64,000 nucleotides of DNA, taken from the NCBI RefSeq assembly GCF_009649075.1, contig NZ_CP045737.1:2976001-3040000 (forward strand), in the 5' to 3' direction. The notes beneath the pieces are model-generated. The model was not told the DNA's origin and ran no database searches. It saw nothing but the letters and a program-made list of their open reading frames with translations. Below are positions 1-8,735 of this stretch, in pieces (position 1 is the first letter of the stretch; each line of letters opens with the position of its first letter). A program made the position numbers and the translations under genes. The stretch is from Aeromicrobium yanjiei. GTDB taxonomy: Bacteria; Actinomycetota; Actinomycetes; Propionibacteriales; Nocardioidaceae.

Positions 1-1183
1 GACCGCTGCGGACCGAGGCGGTGCCACCGTGGCGCTCGACGCGGTCGACGATCGAGCCGCGGACGCCCATGCGGTCGGCCGCGATGGTCGCGAGGTCGAA
101 GCCCACACCGCGGTCCCGCACGAACACCTCGGCGACGTGCCCGTCCGTCTCGGCGTACACGTCGATCCGCTCGACCTTCGCGTGCTTCGCGGCGTTGATC
201 ATGGCCTCGCGCGCGGCGCGGGACAGCGCCAGCGCGTCGGAGTCGAGAGGGGCGTCACCGACCGCGATGACCTCGACCGGCACGCGGTGGGTGTCCTCGA
301 CCTCTGCCGCCGCGGCCCGCAGCGCCGCCACGAGCGAGTCCCCGGCCTGCTCGTCGTCGCCGTAGAGCCAGGCCCGCAGCTCTCGCTCCTGCCGGCGTGC
401 GAGCGTGGCGACGGTCGCGGAGTCGCCCGCGTTCTTCTGCAGCAGCGCGAGCGTCTGGAGCACCGAGTCGTGCAGGTGGGCCGCGACGTCCGCGCGCTCC
501 TGGGAGCGGACCCGCTCGCGTCGCTCCTCCCCCAGGTCGCCGACGAGCCGCGAGATCCACGGACCGAGGATGAGACCGATGCCCAGCACCGCGATGACCA
601 GTGCGGACGCCAGGTTGAGCGCGGCACCCCAGCCGCCCTCCTTGCCCAGGAAGTAGAGCACCGCGAGCGCGACGAGCGCTGCGCCGGCCGCGAGGCGGGA
701 CGCGAACGCCCAGCCGCGGGTCTGCCGCATCCAGCGCTCCCACGCGACGTCGTCGAACTGGCGCCAGATGACCGCCAGCCCCACCACGCCGACCAGGAGC
801 GGTGCGAACAGTCCGCCGCCGATACCGCGTCCGGTCGCCTGGATCAGGAACAGGACCCCGACCCCGACCGCTCCGAGGGCGATCGTCTGGGCGATCTCGG
901 TCGGTCCGGTCCGGTCTCGGGTGCGCAGGCCGCGGCGGGTCGCCGACTCCAGGCCGGGCGAGAGCTCGGGGCGCTCCAACGGCAGGAACCGCCACAGCAG
1001 GAGGTACGCGATGACGCCCGCGCCCTGCATCCACGTCGCGACGATGAACACCAGCCGCACGTAGAGGACCGGGACGCCGAGGTGCTCGGCCAGTCCCGCC
1101 GAGACACCGCCCACGAGACGGTGGTCCGCGGGCCGGTACGCGCGCCGATAGCCGTCGGCGACGCGCAGGGGGTCTGGACTCAC
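1..1183 (-). CDS. PspC-domain sensor histidine kinase (C-terminus cut by window edge)
   Basis: Membrane sensor kinase of the HisKA_3 (NarL-partner) class, read from a GTG at 1183. Residues about 16-65 form a PspC domain, followed by several more hydrophobic segments to about residue 200. The phosphoacceptor helix contains HLHDSVLQ with the predicted phospho-histidine at residue 238. The HATPase region shows EAMINAAKHA (N box) and DRGVGFD (G1 box). About 394 codons are present and probably only about 20 C-terminal residues are missing. The cognate LuxR-type regulator should lie just outside the window. It is divergent from two more PspC genes, so a cell-envelope stress role is likely. The GTG is preferred because the PspC domain begins soon after it. 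Confidence 0.9.
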   Translation of the reverse strand, partial: MSPDPLRVADGYRRAYRPADHRLVGGVSAGLAEHLGVPVLYVRLVFIVATWMQGAGVIAYLLLWRFLPLERPELSPGLESATRRGLRTRDRTGPTEIAQTIALGAVGVGVLFLIQATGRGIGGGLFAPLLVGVVGLAVIWRQFDDVAWERWMRQTRGWAFASRLAAGAALVALAVLYFLGKEGGWGAALNLASALVIAVLGIGLILGPWISRLVGDLGEERRERVRSQERADVAAHLHDSVLQTLALLQKNAGDSATVATLARRQERELRAWLYGDDEQAGDSLVAALRAAAAEVEDTHRVPVEVIAVGDAPLDSDALALSRAAREAMINAAKHAKVERIDVYAETDGHVAEVFVRDRGVGFDLATIAADRMGVRGSIVDRVERHGGTASVRSG

Positions 1184-1196
1184 CCATGAATCGTCA

Positions 1197-1269
1197 CACG
1201 TACGTGCGCGCGCCCGCCACCAGGAAGGCCCCTCGACCGTCGTCAGGGTGCCCGGGTGGGATTCAGGGT
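1197..1269. promoter_or_regulatory. Divergent control region with TCAGGGT direct repeats and a CACGTACGTG palindrome
   Basis: The 130-base gap between the sensor kinase and the divergent PspC gene holds the perfect palindrome CACGTACGTG (1197-1206). It also holds two identical TCAGGGT heptamers at 1243-1249 and 1263-1269, exactly 20 bases (about two helical turns) apart. Same-face tandem sites are typical of response-regulator operators. Autoregulation by the neighbouring two-component system is an inference. Confidence 0.35.
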
Positions 1270-1313
1270 CGTACCCGATGTCCCGGCGCGCCGGTCTCCG
1301 CCACGATGGTGAC

Positions 1314-2483
1314 ATGACCGACTCCCAGCCGCCGCCCGCCCCGGGCCCTCAGCCCGGCGCCCGGGACGACGAGTTCGACCCGCACCGGTTGCGGACGATC
1401 ATCGACATGAAGCGCTCGCAGGACGATCGTGTGGTCGCCGGCGTGTGCGCGGGAGCCGCACGATATCTGCGCATCGACCCGGTCGTGGTCCGCGTCGCGA
1501 TCGTCGTCCTCACCGTGGCGGGCTTCGCCGGCGTGATCCTGTACGTCGCGGCGTGGGTGCTGCTGCCGTCCGAGGGCTCCGACAGGAGCCTGGCCGCCGA
1601 GTGGTTCAACCTGGACCGCAACGAGGAGCAGGTGCGCGTCGCGGGTCTGCTCGTGGCGGTGGTCCTGGCCTCGCTCGCGCTGGTCGGCGACACCAGCTGG
1701 TCCTGGTGGGACGGCTCACCGTGGTGGTTGCTCCCCGTCGCCCTGGTGGTCTGGGTGTTCTACCTCGGACCGCGGCGCCGACGCGAGGAGCGCGAGCGCC
1801 TCGAGCAGCCGGCGACGGTCCACGCGCCCGGCGGTGCGGCGGACCCGGCGGCGACCCGCCGGTTCCAGCGCCAGACGGCCGGCACACCGCGGGACCGGCG
1901 CTCCCAGGCCCTCCTGGGTCTCACGATGTCGTGGGTGGCCATCGCGGTCGCGGTGACGGTCATCTACGACGTGACGCAGGAGAGCGTGCCCCGGACGACG
2001 TACATCGCGGTCGCCCTGACGGTCGTCGCGATGGGACTCCTGGTCGGCGCGTTCTTCGGCAACAGCGGCGGTCTCATCGCGATCGGCGCGCTGCTGGCCA
2101 TCGCCTTGACCATCGGCTCCCTGCTCCCGAACGGGCGGATCGGTGCGCAGCAGCCGACCCCGGTCACGGCCGCGGCGGTCGACGCGCACTACCGTCACGG
2201 GGTGGGGCTGCTCGAGGTCGACCTGTCACAGGTCGCGGACCCCCAGGCCCTGGTCGGGCGCAGGATCGTGATCCACGCAGGGATCGGCCACACCAAGGTC
2301 GTCGTGCCGGACGGTCTGGCCGTCCGGGTCGACGCGGACCTGCGGGCCGGCGAGATCACCCTGTTCGGACTCACCGACAACGGCACGGACGTCTCGCTGG
2401 AGACCGGAGCCCTCGACCGGTCGGCCGCCCTGACCATCGACATCGCGCAGAAGCTCGGCAACATCGAGGTGATCAGAGAATGA
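1314..2483 (+). CDS. PspC-domain membrane protein with LiaF-like C-terminal domain
   Basis: A 389-residue membrane protein. After a proline-rich cytoplasmic start, residues about 33-90 are a PspC domain (DRVVAGVCAGAARYL, then a hydrophobic helix ending AAWVLLPSEG). Several further membrane helices follow (about 108-165 and 215-290). The last 90 residues form a soluble beta-rich domain resembling the C-terminal domain of LiaF/DUF2154 cell-wall-active proteins. The ATG at 1314 is chosen because an upstream in-frame ATG adds 22 residues of low-complexity leader. It overlaps the next gene by 4 bases (ATGA), so the two are translationally coupled. Likely role: modulating the divergent PspC sensor kinase in envelope stress (inference). 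Confidence 0.85.
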   Translation: MTDSQPPPAPGPQPGARDDEFDPHRLRTIIDMKRSQDDRVVAGVCAGAARYLRIDPVVVRVAIVVLTVAGFAGVILYVAAWVLLPSEGSDRSLAAEWFNLDRNEEQVRVAGLLVAVVLASLALVGDTSWSWWDGSPWWLLPVALVVWVFYLGPRRRREERERLEQPATVHAPGGAADPAATRRFQRQTAGTPRDRRSQALLGLTMSWVAIAVAVTVIYDVTQESVPRTTYIAVALTVVAMGLLVGAFFGNSGGLIAIGALLAIALTIGSLLPNGRIGAQQPTPVTAAAVDAHYRHGVGLLEVDLSQVADPQALVGRRIVIHAGIGHTKVVVPDGLAVRVDADLRAGEITLFGLTDNGTDVSLETGALDRSAALTIDIAQKLGNIEVIRE

Positions 2484-2731
2484 CCCGCCATCCGTTCCGC
2501 TGGGAGAGCCTCGCGTTCGGGCTGTTCTTCCTGGCCGTCGTCGGCAACTGGGCCGTCTGGGAGCGTGATCTGCTGACTCCGCGGGAGCTCAGCCTGACCG
2601 CGTCGGCCGTCCTGATCCTGCTCGGCCTGATCGGCATCGCAGCAACTGTCCGCCAGACCCGACCCACCCCCCACACCACGTCCCCCACCTCAGAAGGAGT
2701 CCCCGATGAAGAAGCTGACCCGCAACACTGA
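2480..2731 (+). CDS. Small two-helix membrane protein
   Basis: An 83-residue protein starting in the ATGA overlap with the upstream PspC/LiaF-like gene. It has two predicted membrane helices (about 10-28 and 38-57) and a polar, threonine/proline-rich tail. No family recognised. Its 3' end overlaps the start of the next PspC gene by 26 bases, so all three genes of this strand look like one operon. Part of the putative envelope-stress module by position only. Confidence 0.7.
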   Translation: MTRHPFRWESLAFGLFFLAVVGNWAVWERDLLTPRELSLTASAVLILLGLIGIAATVRQTRPTPHTTSPTSEGVPDEEADPQH

Positions 2732-2957
2732 CGACCGATGGATCGCCGGCATCTGCTCCGGCCTGGCCGACTACACCGGCATGGACGCCACCGTCGTCCG
2801 GCTGGTCCTGGTCGTCCTCACGGTCCTCGGAGCGGGATCGCTGATCATCGCCTACCTGGTCGCGTGGGTGCTGATCCCCAAGCGCTCCGACACGATCTGG
2901 GTGCAGCCTAACGACGTGCCGCCCACGCCTCCCGGGCCCGGACAGCCGTCTGCGTGA
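2706..2957 (+). CDS. Small PspC-domain protein
   Basis: An 83-residue protein that is almost entirely a PspC domain: DDRWIAGICSGLADYTG, then a hydrophobic stretch ending in LVAWVLIPKRSD. A strong ribosome binding site (AGAAGGAG, 2692-2699) precedes the ATG. It is the third PspC copy in this 3-kb locus and the last gene of the three-gene operon. Its 3' end overlaps the convergent glycerophosphodiesterase gene by 50 bases. Role inferred as membrane-stress sensing or anchoring. Confidence 0.85.
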   Translation: MKKLTRNTDDRWIAGICSGLADYTGMDATVVRLVLVVLTVLGAGSLIIAYLVAWVLIPKRSDTIWVQPNDVPPTPPGPGQPSA

Positions 2958-3933
2958 AGTCGCTGAACACGCCGTCGACACCTGCGTCGTAGAACGCGAG
3001 GTACTCGCGCACGGCATCGCCGTGGGCGGCCTTGTCGCGGCCGAGCCGGAGGTCGACCGGTAGGAAGTTGTTCTCGTTGCGCATCGTCCAGACGTGCACC
3101 AGCAGTCCGAGCTCGTGGGCGTCGCGCACGAGCCCGGTCTCGCGGGTCAGCCGCTGCGCGCGGTCACGCCCGATGACCAGGCTCTTGTTGGGCCCGATCC
3201 CGTCGGCGTACGCGGCGACGTCCCGCAGGCCTTCGGGCGTGGCCAGTGCAGCGTACGACCGTGGGTCGCCCGCCGCCTTCAGGTCGTACGGTGCGCCCTG
3301 CCGGTCCAGGAGCTGTACCAGCGTGAGCGGCGTCCGCTCCCGCAGGGCGCGCAGGTGGGTCGTCTCGTCGGACTGGATGACGATGCGAGCCCCTTCGTGG
3401 TTGACCCCTCGCCGCTCGAGATCCGCGATCAGCAGGTCGTCGAGATCCAGGCCGAGACCGGCGAAGTACGTCGGATGCTTGGTCTCGACGTAGACCCCGA
3501 TCGGCTCGTCACGGCCGACGCTGGCCTCCTCGGCGATGTCGAGGACCTCCTCGAAGGTCAGGATCTCCTCGGTGTGGGCCAGTGGGATGTTCTGCGGGCG
3601 CAGCTTGGGCAGCCGCTCGCGCGTCCGGAGCGTCTTGATCTCCTCGAGCGTGAAGTCCTCGGTGAACCAGCCCGCGCGGGGCACTCCGTCCACGACCTTG
3701 AGAGTCTTGCGGTCCGCGAACTCGGGCCGCTCGGCGACGTCGGTCGTCCCGTCGATCTCGTTCTCGTGGCGGGCGACGAGCACCCCGTCCCGGGTCGCGA
3801 CGACGTCGGGCTCGATGTAGTCGCAGCCCTGCTCGATCGCCAGCAGATAGGACGCCCTGGTGTGCTCGAGACGCTCCCCGGGCACCCCGCGGTGGCCGAT
3901 CACGACAGGTGTCGCCGGCATGCTTCCCGTCAC
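2908..3933 (-). CDS. Glycerophosphodiester phosphodiesterase
   Basis: Hydrolyses glycerophosphodiesters to glycerol-3-phosphate and an alcohol. The GDPD signature is intact: HRG at residues 14-16, EPD at 41-43 (metal ligands) and RHENEIDGTTDV with His56 as the second catalytic histidine. The length of 341 residues suits the GlpQ-like family. No signal peptide is visible, so a cytoplasmic location is likely. Translation begins at a GTG overlapping the stop codon of the gamma-glutamyltranspeptidase gene by 4 bases (coupling); ATG at codon 5 is an alternative. The 3' end overlaps the convergent PspC gene by 50 bases. Confidence 0.9.
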   Translation of the reverse strand: MTGSMPATPVVIGHRGVPGERLEHTRASYLLAIEQGCDYIEPDVVATRDGVLVARHENEIDGTTDVAERPEFADRKTLKVVDGVPRAGWFTEDFTLEEIKTLRTRERLPKLRPQNIPLAHTEEILTFEEVLDIAEEASVGRDEPIGVYVETKHPTYFAGLGLDLDDLLIADLERRGVNHEGARIVIQSDETTHLRALRERTPLTLVQLLDRQGAPYDLKAAGDPRSYAALATPEGLRDVAAYADGIGPNKSLVIGRDRAQRLTRETGLVRDAHELGLLVHVWTMRNENNFLPVDLRLGRDKAAHGDAVREYLAFYDAGVDGVFSDFTQTAVRAREAWAARR

Positions 3934-5423
3934 CCCGGCATCGTGGGCGCGGGACCGTGGACCAGACGCACGGCACCGTCGCGGCGCGGGTCGGCAGCGG
4001 CCACCAGGTGCCCGTCGGGGCGCCGCAGCGTGGCGCCGACCCCGCCGTAGTACATCGTGAGGTCGGTCTCGGTCCGCACCACCTCGTCGGGCCGGCCGGC
4101 CCGGTGCACGTGGACCCGGCGGTGGTTGACCGCGTCCTGCAGACCGAGGCCGCCGTTGACGAAGCCCGCGAGCGTCTGCACGATCGCCGTCGTGATGCGG
4201 TCCGCACCCGGAGACCCGATCGCCATCGCGGAGCCGTCGACGTGCTGCCCGACCGTCGGTGCCATGTTGGACAGCAGTCGCGTCCCCGGGGCGAGGCCGT
4301 GCAGGCCTCGGGCGTTGAGCTCGGGCTCCCCGAGGCAGTTGTTGAGCCAGATGCCGGTCCCCTGCGCGATCATGCCTGAGCTGTAGCCCGACGAGACAGT
4401 GACCGCGCAGGCACCACCGTCGCTGTCGGTGGTCGAGACGTGCGCGGTGGACCCGGACTCCAGGAGCGCCAGGTCGTCACGGTCCACGAGGTCGAGGAAC
4501 GCCGCCGCGTCGCGCTCGAGGTCGTCGGTGTGGTCGAGCACCGAGAGTCGGTGACCCAGGACTGCGCGCTGCACGTCGATGATGTGCTGGACGTCCTCGG
4601 GCTCCCAGTCGCCGCGCGGGCGTCCGTCGAGCAGTCTCAGCATCGCCGCGACGCACACCCCGCCGACCGACGGCGGCGGATTGGTGCCGAACGTCCAGTC
4701 GCCGGCGCGGGCCACGAGCGAGGGACGCACGACCGGACGGTAGTCGGCGAGGTCCTGGGCGCCCAGGATGCCGCCGCGCCGGACGACGTCCGCGCTGATG
4801 AGCCGCGCGAGCTCACCGGTGTGGAGCGCGCTCGCCCCGTCCGCCGCGATCAGCTCGAGCGACGCCGCGAGGTCAGGGACGACGATCAGGCCGGTCTCGA
4901 TCTCACCCTCGGCGTCGTGCACCGCCGTGCGACTCTCCTCGTCCCAGCCGAAGATGGTCTGGTGGACGTGATCGAGGTAGTAGCGGGAGGCCGAGCTCAT
5001 GTGGAAGCCCTGCCGCGCGACCTCGATCGCCGGGGTCACCAGCTCGCGCCACGGGACGCTGCCCCAGCGCCGGTGCGTCTCCTCGAGCGCAGCGACCGAG
5101 CCGTGCGCGGCCACCGAGCCCGGCCCGATGGTGACCCTCACGCCGCCGCCGTACTCGGTGTCGGTGTCCCACGTGCCGCCACCGAGCGCCTGGCCGCGGC
5201 CCGGCATGTCCATCCAGCCGTCGACGGTCTGCGGCGGCCCGCCGTCGGGGGGCTGCACCGTGACGAAGCCACCTGAGCTGAGCGAGACGAGGCCGACCTC
5301 GTTGACCATCGTGACGAGCACCGCCGCCACCGCAGCGTCGACCGCGTTGCCGCCGGCCAGGGCGATCTGCTCGCCGGCATCGGCCGCGGCCTCGTTGGGA
5401 GCAGCGATCGCGACGTCAGGCAT
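3930..5423 (-). CDS. Gamma-glutamyltranspeptidase family protein
   Basis: N-terminal-nucleophile hydrolase of the Ggt family, 497 residues. The autoprocessing and catalytic threonine is Thr326 in GSTAHVSTTD. The large-subunit motif NPPPSVGGVC (248-257) and the small-subunit segment SNMAPTV also match the family. The start is short (IAAPNEAAADAGEQIALAGGNAVDAA) with no export signal, unlike classical periplasmic Ggt, so it may be a cytoplasmic acylase or hydrolase of gamma-glutamyl compounds rather than a glutathione transpeptidase. It is the first gene of a coupled pair with the glycerophosphodiesterase and is divergent from nhaA. Confidence 0.88.
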   Translation of the reverse strand: MPDVAIAAPNEAAADAGEQIALAGGNAVDAAVAAVLVTMVNEVGLVSLSSGGFVTVQPPDGGPPQTVDGWMDMPGRGQALGGGTWDTDTEYGGGVRVTIGPGSVAAHGSVAALEETHRRWGSVPWRELVTPAIEVARQGFHMSSASRYYLDHVHQTIFGWDEESRTAVHDAEGEIETGLIVVPDLAASLELIAADGASALHTGELARLISADVVRRGGILGAQDLADYRPVVRPSLVARAGDWTFGTNPPPSVGGVCVAAMLRLLDGRPRGDWEPEDVQHIIDVQRAVLGHRLSVLDHTDDLERDAAAFLDLVDRDDLALLESGSTAHVSTTDSDGGACAVTVSSGYSSGMIAQGTGIWLNNCLGEPELNARGLHGLAPGTRLLSNMAPTVGQHVDGSAMAIGSPGADRITTAIVQTLAGFVNGGLGLQDAVNHRRVHVHRAGRPDEVVRTETDLTMYYGGVGATLRRPDGHLVAAADPRRDGAVRLVHGPAPTMPG

Positions 5424-5483
5424 GTCCGCAGGCTACCCGTGCGCGCGGAGGAGTGCCGGGCGCCGCGGCAGCAGCGTCGGCCG

Positions 5484-5546
5484 TAGAATGGTCGCTGGTG
5501 CGCCGGGAAGTCTGGTCGGCATGACGTCGTCGACCCCGGAAGCCCC
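5484..5546 (+). promoter_or_regulatory. nhaA promoter and structured leader with Shine-Dalgarno inside a stem
   Basis: A TAGAAT hexamer (5484-5489) would start transcription near 5496, leaving a leader of about 50 bases. CCGGG (5503-5507) can pair with CCCGG (5535-5539) around an inner stem GTCG/CGAC (5515-5518 with 5531-5534). The right outer arm contains the first bases of the GGAAG ribosome binding site (5538-5542). An alternative hairpin GCCG/CGGC (5502-5505 with 5517-5520) excludes both. This layout could switch translation of the antiporter. It is not assigned to a known RNA family. Confidence 0.4.
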
Positions 5547-6815
5547 ATGACCACTTCACGCAATCGCCTGTTCAACCGCGGATCCTGGCCCGAGGCCTCG
5601 CGGATCGCCGAGATCCTTCGCCAGGAGACGATCGGCGGGGCGCTGCTGATCGTCGCCGCCGTCGCTGCCCTGGTGGCGGCGAACACCGGCGACTGGTACG
5701 CCGATCTGCGCGACACCGTGATCGGCCCGTCCGCCCTCCACCTGGACCTCAGCGTGGGCGCCTGGGCCGCGGACGGCCTGCTCGCGATCTTCTTCTTCGT
5801 GGCAGGACTCGAGCTCAAGCGCGAGTTCGTCGCGGGCGATCTGCGCGATCCACGGCGAGCCGCGATCCCCGTGCTCGCCGCGGTCGGCGGCATGATCGTG
5901 CCCGCGGTCCTGTTCGTGCTGATCAACCTGGGCGGCTCGCTGGACGGCTGGGCCGTCCCGACGGCGACCGACATCGCGTTCGCCCTCGCGGTCCTCGCGG
6001 TCATCAGCACGCACCTGCCGACCGGGCTGCGCACCTTCTTGCTGACCCTCGCGATCGTCGACGACCTGCTCGCGATCGTCATCATCGCCGTCTTCTTCAC
6101 CAGCGACCTGCAGATCGTCTGGCTCCTCGTCGCGCTGCTGCCACTGGGCGCGTTCACGATTCTCGTGCAGCGCCGCATCCGGACCTGGTGGATCCTGCTG
6201 CCGCTCGCAGTCACGATCTGGGCGCTCGTGCACGCCTCGGGCATCCACGCGACCGTCGCCGGCGTGCTCATGGGCTTCGCGGTCCCGGTGCTGCGCCGGG
6301 ACGGGTCCGACGGTCCCGGGCTGGCCGAGCACCTCGAGCACGTCTTCCGCCCGCTGTCGGCCGCCGTCGCGGTGCCGGTCTTCGCCTTCTTCTCCGCCGG
6401 GGTCGCGATCGGCGGGCTCGACGGGCTGCGGTCCGCGCTGCGTGACCCGATCACGATCGGCGTGGTCGTGGGGCTGTTCGCGGGCAAGAGCATCGGCGTG
6501 CTCGGCGCGACCTGGCTCGCGTCCCGCTTCACCAAGGCCGATCTCGACGAGGACCTCGCGTGGATCGACGTCGCAGGGCTCGCGATGCTGGCCGGCATCG
6601 GGTTCACGGTCTCGCTGCTGATCGGCGAGCTCGCGTACGGTGTCGGGACCCAGGCCGACGAGCACGTCAAGGTCGGCGTGCTGCTCGGCTCGCTGATCTC
6701 GGCGATCGCTGCCGCCGTGCTGCTGCGAGCCCGCAACCGGCACTACCGCGGGGTCCACGAGCGCGAGATCCGCGACGCGGACGGGGACGGCATCCCGGAC
6801 GTGTACGAGGACTGA
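5547..6815 (+). CDS. nhaA: Na+/H+ antiporter NhaA
   Basis: Inner-membrane antiporter exchanging Na+ (or Li+) for protons in pH and sodium homeostasis. The transport-site motifs are intact: [15 protein letters not shown] with Asp142 and [12 protein letters not shown] with Asp172-Asp173, equivalent to Asp133, Asp163 and Asp164 of the E. coli protein. Multiple hydrophobic helices fit the 12-helix family. The length of 422 residues is normal. The hydrophilic tail [13 protein letters not shown] resembles a calcium-binding loop and is unusual. It is a single-gene unit with its own leader. The ATG at 5547 follows GGAAG. Confidence 0.96.
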   Translation: MTTSRNRLFNRGSWPEASRIAEILRQETIGGALLIVAAVAALVAANTGDWYADLRDTVIGPSALHLDLSVGAWAADGLLAIFFFVAGLELKREFVAGDLRDPRRAAIPVLAAVGGMIVPAVLFVLINLGGSLDGWAVPTATDIAFALAVLAVISTHLPTGLRTFLLTLAIVDDLLAIVIIAVFFTSDLQIVWLLVALLPLGAFTILVQRRIRTWWILLPLAVTIWALVHASGIHATVAGVLMGFAVPVLRRDGSDGPGLAEHLEHVFRPLSAAVAVPVFAFFSAGVAIGGLDGLRSALRDPITIGVVVGLFAGKSIGVLGATWLASRFTKADLDEDLAWIDVAGLAMLAGIGFTVSLLIGELAYGVGTQADEHVKVGVLLGSLISAIAAAVLLRARNRHYRGVHEREIRDADGDGIPDVYED

Positions 6816-6848
6816 CCACGGATGTGACGCCGGTCACGAATCACTAGC

Positions 6849-6888
6849 ACAGATGGTTCGATGTGGCCATACCCACATCTGTGGGTAT
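6849..6888. terminator. Palindromic region between convergent nhaA and GH15 genes
   Basis: ATACCCACA (6869-6877) is repeated inverted as TGTGGGTAT (6880-6888). CACAGATG (6849-6856) can alternatively pair with CATCTGTG (6876-6883). It lies in the 90-base gap between two convergent genes, so a bidirectional terminator is the simplest reading. The two-base centre of the perfect palindrome would also suit a protein-binding operator. Confidence 0.4.
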
Positions 6889-6905
6889 CCCTGTGAACTT
6901 GCGGT

Positions 6906-8735
6906 TCAGCCGTCGAGGGCACGGTCCAGGTTGATCGCCGCGCTGATCAGCGCCAGATGCGTGAATCCCTGCGGGAAGTTGCCGAGCTGGTCTCCGGTCG
7001 CACCGACCTCCTCGGCGTACAGCCCGACGTGGTTGGCGTAGGTGAACATCTTCTCCAGCGCGAGCTGCGCGTCGTCCAGGCGGCCCGCACGGGTCAGCGC
7101 CTCGACGTACCAGAACGAGCACAGCGAGAACGTGCCCTCCTCGCCGTCGAGACCGTCCGGGGCCTGGTCGGGGTCGTAGCGGAACACCAGGCTGTCGACC
7201 ACGAGCCGCTCCTCGATCGCCTTGAGCGTCGAGAGGAAGCGCGGATCGGCAGGCGACAGGAACTTGACCATCGGCATGAGGAGCACGCCCGCGTCGAGGG
7301 CGTCGCCGTTCTCGACCTGGGTGAACGCCTTGAGGTCCGGGTTCCACGACTCGGTCATGATGCGCTCGTAGATCTGGTCGCGCACCGCGGACCACGCCGA
7401 GATGTCGCCGGGCAGACCCCGCTGACGGGCGATGCGGATCGTGCGCTCGATCGCCACCCAGCACATCAGCCGGGACGTGGTGTGCGCCCGCGTCCGGCCG
7501 CGCACCTCCCACATCCCGGCGTCCTCGCGGTCCCAGTTGTCGCACACCCACTCCACGACCCGAGTGACATCGCGCCACGCGTCGCTGCTGATGCCCGCGC
7601 CGTACTTGTTGAACAGGTAGACCGAGTCGATGAGCTCGCCGTAGATGTCGAGCTGGAGCTGGTCGACCGCCGCATTGCCGGCCCGCACGGGCCGCGAGCC
7701 ACGGTGCCCCGCCAGATGGTCCAGGACGGTCTCCTCGCGGGGGACGTTCCCGTCGATGTCGTACAGGACGCGCAGCGGCCCGAGGTTGTCGTCCATGTCG
7801 TCGGTGTCGTTGCCGAGTCGCTCGGACAGCCAGCGGATGAAGGCCGAGGCCTCGTCGGTGAAACCGAGGCGCAGGAGGGCGTACAGCGTGAATCCCGCAT
7901 CGCGCATCCACACGTAGCGGTAGTCCCAGTTGCGGTCACCGCCGATCGCCTCGGGCAGACTCGTCGTCGGCGCCGCGATGACGGCCCCGCTCGGCTCATG
8001 GGTCAACAGCTTCAGCGTGATCGCCGAGCGGTTGACCATCTCGCGCCAGCGGCCCGTGTACGTGGACTGCCCGAGCCATCCGCGCCAGAACTTCGCGGTC
8101 GCCTCGAACAGCGTCGACGTGTCCCGGACGTCGGCCTGCCGGAGCTCCTCGTCCTGGCCGAGCACCTCCAGCACGAACAGCGCGACGTCTCCGGTCGTGA
8201 GCTCCAGGTCCGCCGACACCACGCCGTCGTCGTCGCTCTCGACCTCGCACGACGCGCTGAGCCCCATGCGCACCCCGTCGCCGGTCAGCAGGACGCCGTG
8301 CTCGACCGGCTCGGTCGTGCAGCGGGCCCGACCGTAGTCGGGTCGGGCGTCCAGGCGCATCCGGATGCGTGTGGTGCCCCGCACCGCCACGACGCGGCGC
8401 ACGAGCCGCTGCCGGTGATCGGGGTCTCCGGCCTGCAGCACGGGCATGAAGTCGTGAACCTCCACGACCCCGTCGTGGGTCAGGAACCGGGTCGCGAGCA
8501 TTGCGGAGTCAGGGAAGTAGAACTGCTGGGTGCGGACCGTGCCCTCGCGGGGTGCGATCTCCCAGGAGCCGCCCTCCTCCGGGTCCAGGATCGCCCCGAA
8601 CACGCTGGGTGAGTCGAAACGGGGGACGCAGAACCAGTCGATCGTCCCGTTGGTCCCGACGAGCGCCGCGGTGCGCAGGTCACCGATCAGGCCATGGTCC
8701 TCGATGCCGAGCAGGTTGTCGGGGCGCTCAGGCAT
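6906..8735 (-). CDS. Glycoside hydrolase family 15 protein (trehalase/glucoamylase-like)
   Basis: A 609-residue two-domain GH15 enzyme. The N-terminal beta domain starts with the typical [20 protein letters not shown] and FDSPSVFG. The alpha/alpha-barrel follows, with [14 protein letters not shown] near residue 270 and [13 protein letters not shown] near 540. In actinobacteria this branch includes the trehalases that split trehalose to glucose, so trehalose or alpha-glucan breakdown is most likely. No signal peptide. It overlaps the end of zwf by 8 bases and follows it on the same strand, so glucose release and entry into the pentose phosphate pathway appear co-expressed. Confidence 0.88.
   Translation of the reverse strand: MPERPDNLLGIEDHGLIGDLRTAALVGTNGTIDWFCVPRFDSPSVFGAILDPEEGGSWEIAPREGTVRTQQFYFPDSAMLATRFLTHDGVVEVHDFMPVLQAGDPDHRQRLVRRVVAVRGTTRIRMRLDARPDYGRARCTTEPVEHGVLLTGDGVRMGLSASCEVESDDDGVVSADLELTTGDVALFVLEVLGQDEELRQADVRDTSTLFEATAKFWRGWLGQSTYTGRWREMVNRSAITLKLLTHEPSGAVIAAPTTSLPEAIGGDRNWDYRYVWMRDAGFTLYALLRLGFTDEASAFIRWLSERLGNDTDDMDDNLGPLRVLYDIDGNVPREETVLDHLAGHRGSRPVRAGNAAVDQLQLDIYGELIDSVYLFNKYGAGISSDAWRDVTRVVEWVCDNWDREDAGMWEVRGRTRAHTTSRLMCWVAIERTIRIARQRGLPGDISAWSAVRDQIYERIMTESWNPDLKAFTQVENGDALDAGVLLMPMVKFLSPADPRFLSTLKAIEERLVVDSLVFRYDPDQAPDGLDGEEGTFSLCSFWYVEALTRAGRLDDAQLALEKMFTYANHVGLYAEEVGATGDQLGNFPQGFTHLALISAAINLDRALDG

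Noticed and set aside
5496-5546. nhaA leader as a cobalamin riboswitch
   Set aside because: CCGGGAAGTCTGG resembles a piece of actinobacterial B12 riboswitches, but the B12 box and most of the roughly 200-base structure are absent and the leader is too short.
6841-6905. tRNA-like GGTTCGA element near 6856
   Set aside because: No acceptor stem or anticodon arm can be drawn around it; the palindrome explains the local structure.
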